A stretch of DNA of 64,000 bases from Tunicatimonas sp964551335 (GCA_964551335.1 CAZKCO010000006.1:186001-250000), one strand, 5' to 3'. Numbered from the stretch's first letter, positions 1-9,486 are shown. Numbers and translations are program-made. The notes: generated from the letters alone by a model not told the origin.

Positions 1-842
1 CCGAATTTGCCGAAATTTTAGGTGAAGAAGATGATGCGGCCAAGTACGGAGAGCTGGCACAAGATATTGAAGCTGCGTTCCGGCAGCGGTTTGTGGATTC
101 GACTACCGCCCAGTTAGATACGGCTGTTACCCAGGCCAACCAGGTGTTTGGGTTGTACTACGGGCTAGGCTTAGACGATCCGGCAACAAAAGAAAAAGCC
201 CTGCAAGTGCTATTGGATAACATTCTGGAAACCGAACAAGGACATCTGACTACCGGTATTTTTGCCACCAAAATGCTGTGGGATGTACTGGATCAGTACG
301 AACAGAACGAAGTAGCGTTTACCGTGGCTAACCAACCCGATTTCCCTGGTTACGGCCATATGATTGCCCGAGGCGCTACCACCCTCTGGGAAACCTGGAA
401 AGAACCTGATCAGAACTCCTGGAACCACCCTATGTTCGGGTCGGTTTCGGAGTGGTTTTATCAGTCGATATTAGGGATTGAACCGGCCGAAAATGCTGTG
501 GGTATGGACCACATGATGATCAAACCTTCCCCAGTAGGTGATTTAACTTTCGCTAGCGGGTATTATCAGTCGGTGCGGGGCCAAATTGCCGTAGACTGGA
601 AGCAGGATGATGCAAATTTAAGGGTTACGATTGAAATTCCAGCCAACACTACGGCAACCGTAGCGTTGCCGGTAGCTGAGTTTTCTAATCCGCTGGTGGA
701 AGAAGGTGGGAAAACGATTTTCCAGAATGGAGGTTTAGACCCCGCATCGGACGATTTTAAACTGATTGGCTACAACCAACAACGGGTTTTTCTGGAAGTT
801 GGCTCGGGTTCTTACCAGCTGGTGGTAAAAAATGGAAAGTAG
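1..842 (+). CDS. Alpha-L-rhamnosidase, GH78 type (C-terminal part)
   Basis: The reading frame is open from base 3 to the stop at 842, giving 279 residues, so the gene starts left of the window. GH78 enzymes cleave terminal alpha-L-rhamnose from glycans and glycosides. The end of the (alpha/alpha)6 barrel is visible: a GATTLWETW stretch followed by a histidine-containing NHPMFGSVSEWFYQSILGI motif, typical of the family. After it comes a beta-sandwich tail with the usual HMMIKPSP and SYQLVVKNGK segments. GTG at 93 is only an internal codon, because the protein matches the family upstream of it too. The next gene is convergent, 20 bases away. Confidence 0.9.
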   Translation, partial: EFAEILGEEDDAAKYGELAQDIEAAFRQRFVDSTTAQLDTAVTQANQVFGLYYGLGLDDPATKEKALQVLLDNILETEQGHLTTGIFATKMLWDVLDQYEQNEVAFTVANQPDFPGYGHMIARGATTLWETWKEPDQNSWNHPMFGSVSEWFYQSILGIEPAENAVGMDHMMIKPSPVGDLTFASGYYQSVRGQIAVDWKQDDANLRVTIEIPANTTATVALPVAEFSNPLVEEGGKTIFQNGGLDPASDDFKLIGYNQQRVFLEVGSGSYQLVVKNGK

Positions 843-862
843 CTAATCTTAAGCAAGATTGT

Positions 863-1447
863 TTATGGGCTATTCCACCACTTCTGTACGTGCCGTTGAA
901 TATCCTGGAAAAACTCGTTGAATTCCTGTTGAAAGGCTTCGTAGTGCTGATTAAGGTCGGTTACGGCCCGGCTCATCTGGTTGGGGTAGGGCGATCGATT
1001 TTCCATGCCCTGAAGGGTTCGGTGAACTCCCTCCCGACTGGCATAGTTAACCAGCCAATTATGCTGGCTCATGTAGTACAGTACCCGCTGGGCTTGCATT
1101 GGTAGTAGCGAAAGCTGTTGGTTGAGGGTGAAGTAAACTGTTTCGGCAAAGTCGGGCAGCGGATTGGGGCTATATTCCGGCCAGTTGGTAGCCAGAAAGT
1201 GGTCGTAGAAAATATCCAGAATTACCCCCGAATAGTGATTATGCTCCGCCTGCAACCGTCGTTTGCTCTGCCGGAAAACGGGGTGATGATCGGTATAGTG
1301 GTCAATTTCCCGGTGCAGTAAAATTGCCCGGCTGATGGTGTTATCAAAATTTTGATACTGCTTACCCTTCACAAAATCGCCCAGAAAGCTACCGATGATC
1401 ATGGAGGGGGTTTGGCGGGATAAGTAGAAATGCGCCAGAAAATTCAT
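863..1447 (-). CDS. acpH: Acyl carrier protein phosphodiesterase-like protein (AcpH/DUF479)
   Basis: This is a 194-residue protein of the AcpH family, whose Escherichia coli member removes the 4'-phosphopantetheine arm from acyl carrier protein. The family hallmarks are present: an N-terminal MNFLAHFYLS, the GSFLGDFVKG loop near residues 19-28, a metal-binding HREIDHYTDHHP block near 45-56, and DIFYDHFLA near 77-85. Length is typical (about 190-200). The ATG at 1447 is the only sensible start. It stands alone, convergent with the rhamnosidase gene and divergent from the dehydrogenase gene. Many Bacteroidota members have untested activity, so the family call is firmer than the reaction. Confidence 0.85.
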   Translation of the reverse strand: MNFLAHFYLSRQTPSMIIGSFLGDFVKGKQYQNFDNTISRAILLHREIDHYTDHHPVFRQSKRRLQAEHNHYSGVILDIFYDHFLATNWPEYSPNPLPDFAETVYFTLNQQLSLLPMQAQRVLYYMSQHNWLVNYASREGVHRTLQGMENRSPYPNQMSRAVTDLNQHYEAFQQEFNEFFQDIQRHVQKWWNSP

Positions 1448-1522
1448 ATACTTCCAAACGAATCTACCGGGCGATAGTTTTTGGAGTGGCTCCCGAAGCC
1501 GCTAACTTCTAAACTATCATTA

Positions 1523-2524
1523 ATGAAAATAGCTTTCTTTAGCACCAAGTCGTACGATCGCACTTACATGGATCAGGTGAACGAGCAATTCGGCCACGAA
1601 CTCTCCTTCTTTGATACCGGTCTGCGCCCCGAAACGGCGGTATTAGCCCAGGATCATCCGGCCGTTTGTATTTTTGTAAACGATCGGGCTGATGCGGAAA
1701 CCCTGGAAGCGCTACAGGCATACGGCGTGCAGTTACTCGCTCTCCGGAGTGCCGGTTTTAATCACGTTGATATTGAGAAAGCCCAGGAATTAGGTATCAG
1801 GATCGTGCGGGTTCCAGCTTACTCTCCCCATGCGGTAGCTGAACATACCTTAGCCATGATTTTAACGCTCAACCGGAAGACCCATTTAGCCTACGACCGG
1901 GTTCGGGACGGAAACTTTTCGCTGGAGCGGTTGATGGGCTTCGTATTGCATAATCGTACTGTGGGGGTGATCGGTACCGGAGCTATTGGCCGAACCTTCG
2001 CCCGGCTAATGCAGGGAGTGGGCTGCCGGGTGGTGGCCTACGATCCTTATCCCAACGAAGAGCTACAGCAGCAGGGCGTAGAATTTTTGGAACTGGAGGA
2101 GTTGTTTGCCGAGTCCGATATTATCTCGCTGCACTGTCCGCTGACCAAAGAAACGCACTACATCATTAATGAACAGGCTATCGGCCATATGAAAGACAAT
2201 GTGATGCTAATTAACACCAGCCGAGGTGGATTGGTAGATACCAAAGCGGTGGTACGAGCCCTGAAGCATCATAAGATAGGCTACTTCGGCCTGGATGTGT
2301 ACGAACAGGAAGAAAACATTTTTTTCGAAGACTTATCGGGTTCCATTATCCAGGACGATATCATCACTCGGCTGATGACCTTTCCCAATGTGTTAATTAC
2401 TTCACATCAGGCTTTCTTTACTCAGGAGGCTATGACTAGCATTGCTGAAACCACCCTGCAGAATGTTCGTGATTTTGAGGAGGAAAAAGAACTGGAGAAT
2501 GAAGTGTGCCCGCCGGAAAAATAA
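1523..2524 (+). CDS. ldhA: D-lactate dehydrogenase / D-2-hydroxyacid dehydrogenase
   Basis: This NAD-dependent D-2-hydroxyacid dehydrogenase has 333 residues from the ATG at 1523; an upstream TTG at 1481 would add a stretch without family resemblance. It begins MKIAFFSTKSYDR, typical of fermentative LdhA proteins that reduce pyruvate to D-lactate. The nucleotide-binding motif GVIGTGAIGR lies near residue 150. Catalytic residues sit in NTSRGGLVD (Arg), DVYEQEE (Glu) and SHQAFFT (His). The longer DVYEQEENIFFEDLSG loop is characteristic of LdhA rather than phosphoglycerate dehydrogenase. It is a single-gene unit followed by hairpins. Confidence is high for the family and good for lactate. Confidence 0.92.
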   Translation: MKIAFFSTKSYDRTYMDQVNEQFGHELSFFDTGLRPETAVLAQDHPAVCIFVNDRADAETLEALQAYGVQLLALRSAGFNHVDIEKAQELGIRIVRVPAYSPHAVAEHTLAMILTLNRKTHLAYDRVRDGNFSLERLMGFVLHNRTVGVIGTGAIGRTFARLMQGVGCRVVAYDPYPNEELQQQGVEFLELEELFAESDIISLHCPLTKETHYIINEQAIGHMKDNVMLINTSRGGLVDTKAVVRALKHHKIGYFGLDVYEQEENIFFEDLSGSIIQDDIITRLMTFPNVLITSHQAFFTQEAMTSIAETTLQNVRDFEEEKELENEVCPPEK

Positions 2525-2526
2525 CG

Positions 2527-2589
2527 GTAGCTCGATCAGGAGCTACTAATGAAAAAGGAGACGAAGCAAATAATAGTTGCCAGTCTCCT
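2527..2589. terminator. Two hairpins between convergent genes
   Basis: Two inverted repeats lie between the convergent dehydrogenase and oxidoreductase genes: GTAGCTC/GAGCTAC (2527-2533 and 2540-2546, six-base loop) and AGGAGAC/GTCTCCT (2556-2562 and 2583-2589, 20-base loop). Neither has a long T run. A bidirectional terminator is likely but inferred. Confidence 0.5.
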
Positions 2590-2623
2590 CAGTAAATAGC
2601 ATCAGCTGAAAATAGAAAGAATA

Positions 2624-4087
2624 CTAAACTTTCCAGCCCTCGCGGTATTCTCTGCCTACGAACTGATTGGCCTCTTCCAGGTTGGTGATTTTCATGTTCT
2701 CTCCGTCCCAAAGCAGTTTCTTACGACCGTAGTATTTTACATTTCTTCCCTCGCCTTTTCGCAGCATATAGCTACGAATGGCCAAGTTACCCATAAGTAC
2801 GGTTTCGGTCATGGGCCCGGCGTAGTCGAAGGAGGAAGTAAGGGCCTGATGCTCCGGGCTATTAAATCCGGCTTTGCAGGCATCTACCCACTTCCGCTGA
2901 TGGCCGTACTCCGGTTCTTCATTGTCCTCGACTTCCGGTCCGAACTCAGTGGTACCATCGTTTAGATACAGCTTGGGCATCAGCGGGGAGCTATCGTTAA
3001 TGTTGGTGGAAATAAGCCCTTTTTCACCCATAATCAACACCCCGTTAGCGCTATTCGCTCCGCCGATATCGTGGTCAGCCGGAATAATCTCGGGATGGGA
3101 AGGGCGAATACCGCCGTCGCTCCAGGTCATCTCAATGGGAGATTTGCTCTTGTCCGTAGCATCGAAGTGAAGCGTGATAAAAGAAGAGGGTGGACAACCT
3201 TCGGGATGATAGTCGGGGGTCCACATCTGGCTATAAACGGAACTTACACTACATTCGGCATCCGTTGGGTACTTTAAACCCAGCGTGCGGAACGGAATAT
3301 CGATCAAGTGACAGCCAACGTCGCCCAAAGCACCGGTGCCGTACGACCACCACCCCCGCCAGTTGAACGGATGCAGGTTGGGCGTGAACGGACGATACTC
3401 TGCCGGTCCTAACCACAAATCCCAGTGCAGATCGTCCGGCTTCATACCTTCGTTGGGTTCGGGCATCTCACCTCCCTGGGGCCAAACCGGCCGGTTGGTC
3501 CACACCTGCACTTTGGAAATATTACCCAGCACTCCTGAGTCCACCCACTTCTGCACCATCCCCAACAGGGGGTTGGAGCCGCCCTGGTTACCCATCTGGC
3601 TCACAATTTTTTGCTCCCGGGCCATCTCGGTGAGCATCCGGGCTTCCCGAATGTTATGGGTCATGGGCTTTTGCACGTACACGTGTTTACCCCGCTCCAT
3701 CGCGTAGGCCGCTGCCGGACCATGTACATGATCGGGGGTAGAAATGGTGACCGCATCAATATCCGTTTCGGTATCCAGCATCTCCCGATAATCAGCGTAG
3801 AGTTTAGCCTTAGGAAATCGTTCCACCGATGCTTTGGCCGATCCGGAGAAATCCACGTCGCAGAGGGCAACTACCCGTTCGCGGCCCATTACTGAGGCAT
3901 GATTAATGTCACTGGCGCCTTTTCCGCCCGCACCGATAGCGGCCAGGTTGAGCTGGTCGCTGGGAGCAGTGTAGCCCACGCCGCCCAGCACGTTTCGGGG
4001 AACCAGAAAAAAAGAGGAAACTACGGCGCTTTGTTTAATAAAAGATCGGCGGGAATTATTTGCCGAACGTCTTTCATCTTGATTCAT
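2624..4087 (-). CDS. Tat-exported Gfo/Idh/MocA family oxidoreductase
   Basis: This 487-residue NAD(P)-dependent oxidoreductase carries a twin-arginine export signal (NSRRSFIKQSAVV, residues 11-23), so it should act in the periplasm. The Rossmann segment LAAIGAGGKG is near residues 48-57, and the family lysine lies in the VQKPM motif near residue 140 (EKP in most members). The C-terminal half has the beta-sheet dimerisation domain with DVGCHLIDIP. Such proteins oxidise or epimerise sugars and inositols, and are very common in Bacteroidota sugar catabolism. The substrate cannot be read from the sequence. It is monocistronic; the 250 bases upstream hold nothing recognised. Confidence 0.9.
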   Translation of the reverse strand: MNQDERRSANNSRRSFIKQSAVVSSFFLVPRNVLGGVGYTAPSDQLNLAAIGAGGKGASDINHASVMGRERVVALCDVDFSGSAKASVERFPKAKLYADYREMLDTETDIDAVTISTPDHVHGPAAAYAMERGKHVYVQKPMTHNIREARMLTEMAREQKIVSQMGNQGGSNPLLGMVQKWVDSGVLGNISKVQVWTNRPVWPQGGEMPEPNEGMKPDDLHWDLWLGPAEYRPFTPNLHPFNWRGWWSYGTGALGDVGCHLIDIPFRTLGLKYPTDAECSVSSVYSQMWTPDYHPEGCPPSSFITLHFDATDKSKSPIEMTWSDGGIRPSHPEIIPADHDIGGANSANGVLIMGEKGLISTNINDSSPLMPKLYLNDGTTEFGPEVEDNEEPEYGHQRKWVDACKAGFNSPEHQALTSSFDYAGPMTETVLMGNLAIRSYMLRKGEGRNVKYYGRKKLLWDGENMKITNLEEANQFVGREYREGWKV

Positions 4088-4339
4088 AGTAAAGAGGTTT
4101 TTATGATTGTTGTATTGAGTATCGGGTAAGTGGAGGTAAATTGTTGCTGGCTATTCAGTTAGATGAACCTCGTTACCAAAAATACTTTCTTTTAGGGAAC
4201 ATGCCAGTATTCACATTACATTTTTGGCGCAACTGGCGTATGCCAGTGAAGTATTCGAATGGTACAAATTATTGTAAATACTGTTTAGAAAAGAAACAGA
4301 GTGCAAATCGCTTCTTCATTATCTTGAGAGAATGTTTAT

Positions 4340-4828
4340 CTAAAGATTATCCTCCGCTGACCCCTTTTTGTACAGGCTGATTTTTCCCATAAACGGATCA
4401 TAGGTCAGTTTGCTCCTGTTGTTCCGAAGCTCGCTGCTAATTTCTTTCCAACGTTGGATGATGCCATTAGTAAGCAAGCAAATATTTCCGTTGTACTTTA
4501 GCAGGTAGGCTACTTCCTGCTCCTGTTTACCGGATAATAAGACTTCGTTTCCGTTCAATTGCCAGCTTCCCCGATTCACAGATACATAAGAAAAACCACC
4601 GGTGTCGGTCACTTTAAACCGACCGTTATCTTTTAGTTGTATTGTTTCCTGCCAAAAGTCTTCGGTAAGGGTATAGCTTCCGGCTAATTCGTTCGGAGTG
4701 AGCTCAACCGAGTTTTGATCAATGAATTGCTGGATTAATGAGTCCAGAACAGGGGTGGCATCAGTTAGGGGCTGAGCTACCGTTGACTGAGAAAATAAAA
4801 GCGAAAAAATTAGTAATCGATATTTCAT
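4340..4828 (-). CDS. Secreted lipocalin-like hypothetical protein
   Basis: A 162-residue protein with a clear signal peptide (MKYRLLIFSLLFSQSTVAQ). The mature part has alternating strands with a GSYTLTEDFWQETIQLKDNG segment and GSWQLNGNEVLLSG. This pattern resembles the small lipocalin-like or META-type domains common in Bacteroidota exported proteins. No catalytic motif is visible. It is isolated between the oxidoreductase gene and a divergent sugar isomerase gene. The function is unknown. Confidence 0.65.
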   Translation of the reverse strand: MKYRLLIFSLLFSQSTVAQPLTDATPVLDSLIQQFIDQNSVELTPNELAGSYTLTEDFWQETIQLKDNGRFKVTDTGGFSYVSVNRGSWQLNGNEVLLSGKQEQEVAYLLKYNGNICLLTNGIIQRWKEISSELRNNRSKLTYDPFMGKISLYKKGSAEDNL

Positions 4829-5013
4829 TGAACATTTAGGTTCATTGACTACAGCTTAAGCTGCCAAAATAATGAACTTGGCTGAACTAATCCCTAACAC
4901 TGGTACAGATAAGTCAGTCTATAATGAAGTTCTTGGTGATAAATTCGGAATCCAATTGACAGTAAGTTATATTCCGATAAGATAAGTTTCGTCAATTTTA
5001 ATTCTACAATCCC

Positions 5014-5925
5014 GTGATTTTCTCTCGCCGCCACTGGGTAAAAACATTACTAGCCACCCCGCTTATTTCGCTACCCGGAACCGTGGTTTCCCGGGCTAAA
5101 CCGGACTTGGAAAGTGAGTTGCCATTTCGGCTGAGCTTAAATGCTTACTCCTTTAATCGTCTGTTGCGCGATGGAGATATGACGCTGGACGATCTGCTGG
5201 ATTTTACCGCCGATCACTACATTCCGGCATTAGACTTAACGGCTTATTATTTTCCCACGTATCCGGAAGTACCCGATGATACCTTTCTGTACGAAGTAAA
5301 GCGTAAAGCCCACCAGCGGGGATTAGTTTTCAGTGGTACTGGGGTTCGCAACAATTTTACCCAGCCGGATGCCAAAGGTCGGGCCGAGGATGTACAGCTA
5401 GTACGTAACTGGATTGACGCTGCCGTCAAAATCGGTGCGCCGATAGTCCGCATTTTTGCGGGCCCCGAAGCTGCTGACGGTGCTTCGGAAGAAGAAACCA
5501 TGAGCTGGATGATAGAAGATATTCGCCAGTGTGTGAAGTACGGCCAGCAGCGAGGAATTATTGTTGCTCTGCAAAACCACAATGAATTCGTAAAAACCGC
5601 GGCTCAGGTTCATCAGATAATGAAGAGCATTGAATCGGACTGGTTCGGCCTCATGCTGGATATCGGCAGTTACCGCACGGCTGATCCCTACGCTGAGATT
5701 AAAGAGACAGTTCCATACGCTGTCAACTGGCAAATTAAGGAAAATGTCTACGAGAGGGGAGGGGAGCAGAAAACCGATCTATCCAAATTGTTTCGCATTA
5801 TTCATGAGTCGGATTACCGGGGCTACTTGCCGCTGGAAACTTTAGGGCCAGGTGATCCCTACCAGAAAGTAAGCTCGTTTTTAGCCGAAGCTCGAGAAGC
5901 CTTAGACTCTTTAGTCTCCAATTAA
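5014..5925 (+). CDS. Exported sugar phosphate isomerase/epimerase-like protein (xylose isomerase-like TIM barrel)
   Basis: A 303-residue AP-endonuclease-2-type TIM barrel protein that starts with GTG at 5014; no in-frame ATG fits the signal better. The N-terminus has a Tat-like SRRHWVKTLLATPL signal. Barrel landmarks are LSLNAYSFN, IVRIFAGPE, VALQNHNEF (metal-ligand histidine region), MLDIGSYR and a final LPLETLGPGDPY. The family isomerises or epimerises sugars and related keto compounds. Paired with the periplasmic MocA protein about 1 kb away, it suggests sugar modification outside the cytoplasm, although the two genes are divergent and not one operon. Confidence 0.85.
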   Translation: MIFSRRHWVKTLLATPLISLPGTVVSRAKPDLESELPFRLSLNAYSFNRLLRDGDMTLDDLLDFTADHYIPALDLTAYYFPTYPEVPDDTFLYEVKRKAHQRGLVFSGTGVRNNFTQPDAKGRAEDVQLVRNWIDAAVKIGAPIVRIFAGPEAADGASEEETMSWMIEDIRQCVKYGQQRGIIVALQNHNEFVKTAAQVHQIMKSIESDWFGLMLDIGSYRTADPYAEIKETVPYAVNWQIKENVYERGGEQKTDLSKLFRIIHESDYRGYLPLETLGPGDPYQKVSSFLAEAREALDSLVSN

Positions 5926-6012
5926 CAGCGGCAAGTAGTAGCTTCTAAAATATTTTCCGTTGGATCAGGACGCATCTTAACTTTATCATAATTGATTCTC
6001 TAGCACTAACTA

Positions 6013-6041
6013 TCAATTTTTAATTGTCAGCTGTCCATTAT
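6013..6041. repeat. Degenerate heptad array (TCAATTN type)
   Basis: Four consecutive 7-base units, TCAATTT, TTAATTG, TCAGCTG and TCCATTA, span 6013-6040 and run across the stop codon (6027-6029) of the oxidoreductase gene on the minus strand. Related arrays lie at 25563-25590 and elsewhere in the window. Confidence 0.6.
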
Positions 6042-7049
6042 CACCACCACGTTGCCTTTTTTATGTCCTTGGTCTACGTAGCGGTGAGCTTCAGTGATTT
6101 CATCTAACGAATACGTTTTATCAATTACGGCCTTCAGCTTTCCGGCTTCAATCAGCTCCTGAATAATTATTAGGTTATTGAAGCGTTCGCCAACATCCCT
6201 TAGCCCGGTGGCCGCAAAAATTGCTCGTTTACCTTTTCCCGCTAAGTTGAACCTTATCGAGGTAGCAATCATATCAAAGAGTGTGCGTAGGCCAAGTACC
6301 GGCGAGAGATAAATTCCGTTTTCGGTTAAGGATCTTTTACAGCGCGAAAAGGAAGATTTACCTACGGTATCAAAGATCAGATCGAACTGCTGGCCGCTGC
6401 GGGTAAAGTCTTCCTGGGTATAGTCAATCACTTTATCTGCGCCCAGCTTTTGTACCCACTCCAGATTAGCGGTGCTGCATACTCCGGTTACATTGGCTCC
6501 AAAGTACTTGGCCAGTTGCACCGCTGCCGTTCCTACACTGCCCGAAGCACCGTTAATCAGCACCTTTTGTCCGGGTTGAATTTTTCCGAAATCCCGCAGA
6601 AAGGGTAGGGCGGTGGTAGTTCCTTCTACCAAAGCACTCGCTTCAGCAAAACTGAGATTTGTTGGCTTAGGCAATAGGACACTCTTGGCCGGGATGCTGA
6701 CGTACTCGGCGTAGCATCCGCCACCAATGTCGGTAGAGCCAAACACCTGATCCCCTACGGAAAATCTGGTCACATTTTTTCCTACGGCTACTACCTCTCC
6801 GGCCAGGTCGGTGCCTGGTACGGACATTTTGGGTTTGGTCAGCCCCAGAAACAAACGTCCGAACAAGGGGCGTCCGGTGCGCATGGCGGTGTGGGCCGCG
6901 GTTACCGAAGTAGCTCTGATACGAATGAGTACTTCATCATCCTGAGGGGTAGGTTTAGGTAATTGTTTCACTTGTAGTACTTCGGGACCTCCGTACTGGG
7001 TGGCGACTACGGCCTGCATGGTGGTGGTATCTACGGTAATTGCGTTCAT
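6027..7049 (-). CDS. Zinc-independent medium-chain dehydrogenase (quinone oxidoreductase-like)
   Basis: A 340-residue NAD(P)H-dependent alcohol dehydrogenase/quinone oxidoreductase of the MDR superfamily. The N-terminal GroES-like fold ends in VPGTDLAGEVVAVGKNV. The cofactor-binding motif is INGASGSVGTAAVQLAK near residues 165-180, followed by GADKVIDYTQEDF. The structural cysteine cluster of zinc-dependent members is absent, so it belongs to the zinc-free branch. Met11 could be the true start. It lies 103 bases downstream of a cyclase-AraC fusion gene on the same strand and may be cotranscribed with it or be its target; that is inference. Confidence 0.88.
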   Translation of the reverse strand: MNAITVDTTTMQAVVATQYGGPEVLQVKQLPKPTPQDDEVLIRIRATSVTAAHTAMRTGRPLFGRLFLGLTKPKMSVPGTDLAGEVVAVGKNVTRFSVGDQVFGSTDIGGGCYAEYVSIPAKSVLLPKPTNLSFAEASALVEGTTTALPFLRDFGKIQPGQKVLINGASGSVGTAAVQLAKYFGANVTGVCSTANLEWVQKLGADKVIDYTQEDFTRSGQQFDLIFDTVGKSSFSRCKRSLTENGIYLSPVLGLRTLFDMIATSIRFNLAGKGKRAIFAATGLRDVGERFNNLIIIQELIEAGKLKAVIDKTYSLDEITEAHRYVDQGHKKGNVVVIMDS

Positions 7050-7152
7050 GTTTTTTGGTTTTTAGATTGAACAAGAGGATTATGATCTATTGACAATCTA
7101 AAAGTAGGAGGATGAGCCAAGGGAATCGTTCGGGTTTTGAAATCCGAACTAA

Positions 7153-9486
7153 CTACTGGGTTATGGCCTTCCAGTAGGCCTTGGGAGTCTGGCCCATCGC
7201 CTTTTTGAAAAAAGTATTAAATACCGTTTTGGAATTGAACCCACTATCGTAGGATAGGGCTAGAATAGTGAGGTGGCGCTGACTGGGGTCGGCAACTTTT
7301 TCTTTAAAAGCCTCGAGGCGGTAGGAGTTGATAAACTCAGCAAAATTCTGATTGAATCCCTCATTGAGTAACTGCGACATTTGGTTGGCTGGAATATTGA
7401 GCATTTCAGCCAGATCGCGTAGCGTCAGGTCGGGATTGAGGTGAGGCTGTTGGGTCTGCATCAAATCCAGCAGTTGTTCCCGGTACTCCTCCAGTATACC
7501 CTGCTTTAGCAGCGACTTCTTATACTTACGCTTCTTCCCGGTAAAAGTAGTTTTAGTGCCCAGTACCTGCTGCATTAGCTCGTGAAAGCGAGGATACTGC
7601 CGAAGGGGCTTGAGCATAGGTTCTACGTCCAGATAAACCATCATCGGGAGGTGTTGCTTTACTCCCTGTTCTAGTAAGCCGATGACAGCCTCGTAGTTGC
7701 CCATCACCGTTTGGCAAAGGATCAGCAAGTTGGTAGCCCGTTCCATCATGTCAGTTTCAAGCGCTGCTTGCAGTTGGGAGATACCCTCCTGAGCCGCTTG
7801 GGTATTGCCCAAAAGAACCTGGGCTAACGTAATACCGCCTATTTTCAGTAAATCAGCTGGTTCATCGGCCAGATTTTGAAAGAAAGTAAGTCCGTCCTGA
7901 TGCTTACCTTGTAGCAGCAAAGCTTGCCCCCAGTACAACAACGGTACTCGCGAATCGGCTTTTAGCCGTAAGCACTGGGCAAATTGCTCAATGGCTGGCT
8001 CGTATTTTTCCTGACAATACAGAATATACCCCATTAGGTGATAACCAATCTCCGAAAAAGGATCCAGTTCCTGGGCCGTCGCAACGTAGTGGGTAGCTGC
8101 TTTGTACTTCCCTTCGGCCACTAGTACCGAGGCCATTGTTTGGTAGAAGTCTACCGTAGGGCGAATTTCTAATGCCCGGTTTATGTGCTGGTAAGATTTG
8201 GGTAAATCCCATTCCTGTAGAAAGCTGATCCAGGAGAGTTGAAGTTGACAGTCAGGCAAGGTTTCGTCTAGTTCAATTGCCCTATCCAGATAGGGTTTTC
8301 CCTGTTGGAAAGCCTCAAATGCGGGCATAAGCCCCAAAACCCCCAGCAAGGTATAGCCCATGTGCATGCCCAGATGTGCCAGTGGGTAGTTGGGATAATC
8401 CGAAAGAATGGGGCGTAGAATCTCAAAGCCAATCTCAATATCCGGTTTGCTCATTTTCAGCAGGTGGTAGCGGCTGCGCAAATAGTTCTGATAGACCTCG
8501 GCGGGTACTTCGGGAGAGTCTACCAGCGTGTCTTCAATTTCAAAGTGACCTAAGTGCTCCCGCAGGCGGTCGGCAATCAATAGGCTGATTTCATCCTGAA
8601 CGGCAAATACATCTTCCAGCGGTCGGTCGAAGGTTTCGGACCAGAAGTGAAAATCATCGGCTACATCAATGAGCTGAACGGTAATCCGCATTTGGTTACC
8701 GGCCAACCGAACACTACCTTCCAGAATGGTAGACACGTTCAGCTCCCGGCCAATCTCGGAGACTGACTGCTGTTTATTCTTAAAGAAAAAGGAGGAAGTA
8801 CGAGAGGTTACCTTTAGTTCTTTAATCTTGGTGAGGGCATTGATAATCTCCTCGGTCATGCCGTCGCTGAAATATTCATTCTCGGCGCTGGCGCTCATAT
8901 TCACCAGTGGGAGTACCGCAATAGATTTGGTGGTTTGCTGCCGTTTCCCTTTTAGTTCTGCCGGGGTGGGGACGGTTAATCCCGGGTTGGCAATAGCGAA
9001 TACTTCCAACGGTTGGACGACGTTTTTAAACGTAAATTTACCCATAGACCGGGTCATGATATGCCGCTGATTGCTGAGCTCCTCGTTTAGTTTGGCTGAC
9101 AGAAGAATGGCTCCTGGCACACTCATGCTTTCAATCCGGGAAGCTACGTTTACCCCATCACCGTAAACCTCAGAGTCACTAAACACAATGTCTCCCAAAT
9201 GCAGCCCTATACGGATGGGTACCACTGGTTTGCCCGCTTGTAGCTGTTGCTGCATTTGGATTGCGCAGGCAACTGATTGTACGGCACTCTCAAAGATGCT
9301 CAGCGTTCCGTCGCCGTAGTACTGGATGATTTTCCCCTGATGATCTCGGTGCAACCGTTCAAACACCTCCCGGTGGCGAGTCCTTACCTGAATGGCCTGA
9401 GCCTCATCAGATTGCATCAGGGTCGTATATCCCACAATGTCGGTAAACATGATCGCTACCAGTTTACGGGCTCTAGGCTTGTTCAT
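7153..9486 (-). CDS. Class III nucleotidyl cyclase fused to TolB-like, TPR and AraC-type DNA-binding domains
   Basis: A 777-residue cytoplasmic protein with four parts. Residues 1-170 are a class III adenylate/guanylate cyclase catalytic domain: FTDIVGYT and YYGDGTLSIF supply the two metal aspartates, and YGDGVNVASR the Asn and Arg. The purine-specifying lysine before the second motif appears as Gln, so the nucleotide made is uncertain. Residues 185-310 are a TolB-N-like domain (KSIAVLPLVNMS, YFSDGMTEEI). Residues 330-620 are TPR-like helices. Residues 660-775 are an AraC-type helix-turn-helix (LTLRDLAEMLN and SYDSGFNSKTVFNTFFKK). One polypeptide may thus couple a cyclase to transcription control. 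It has no membrane segment and no nearby cAMP receptor gene. Confidence 0.88.
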   Translation of the reverse strand: MNKPRARKLVAIMFTDIVGYTTLMQSDEAQAIQVRTRHREVFERLHRDHQGKIIQYYGDGTLSIFESAVQSVACAIQMQQQLQAGKPVVPIRIGLHLGDIVFSDSEVYGDGVNVASRIESMSVPGAILLSAKLNEELSNQRHIMTRSMGKFTFKNVVQPLEVFAIANPGLTVPTPAELKGKRQQTTKSIAVLPLVNMSASAENEYFSDGMTEEIINALTKIKELKVTSRTSSFFFKNKQQSVSEIGRELNVSTILEGSVRLAGNQMRITVQLIDVADDFHFWSETFDRPLEDVFAVQDEISLLIADRLREHLGHFEIEDTLVDSPEVPAEVYQNYLRSRYHLLKMSKPDIEIGFEILRPILSDYPNYPLAHLGMHMGYTLLGVLGLMPAFEAFQQGKPYLDRAIELDETLPDCQLQLSWISFLQEWDLPKSYQHINRALEIRPTVDFYQTMASVLVAEGKYKAATHYVATAQELDPFSEIGYHLMGYILYCQEKYEPAIEQFAQCLRLKADSRVPLLYWGQALLLQGKHQDGLTFFQNLADEPADLLKIGGITLAQVLLGNTQAAQEGISQLQAALETDMMERATNLLILCQTVMGNYEAVIGLLEQGVKQHLPMMVYLDVEPMLKPLRQYPRFHELMQQVLGTKTTFTGKKRKYKKSLLKQGILEEYREQLLDLMQTQQPHLNPDLTLRDLAEMLNIPANQMSQLLNEGFNQNFAEFINSYRLEAFKEKVADPSQRHLTILALSYDSGFNSKTVFNTFFKKAMGQTPKAYWKAITQ

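Noticed and set aside
5247..5733. Minus-strand frames across the sugar isomerase gene
   Set aside because: Both are shadows of the TIM-barrel gene, which has a complete set of family motifs.
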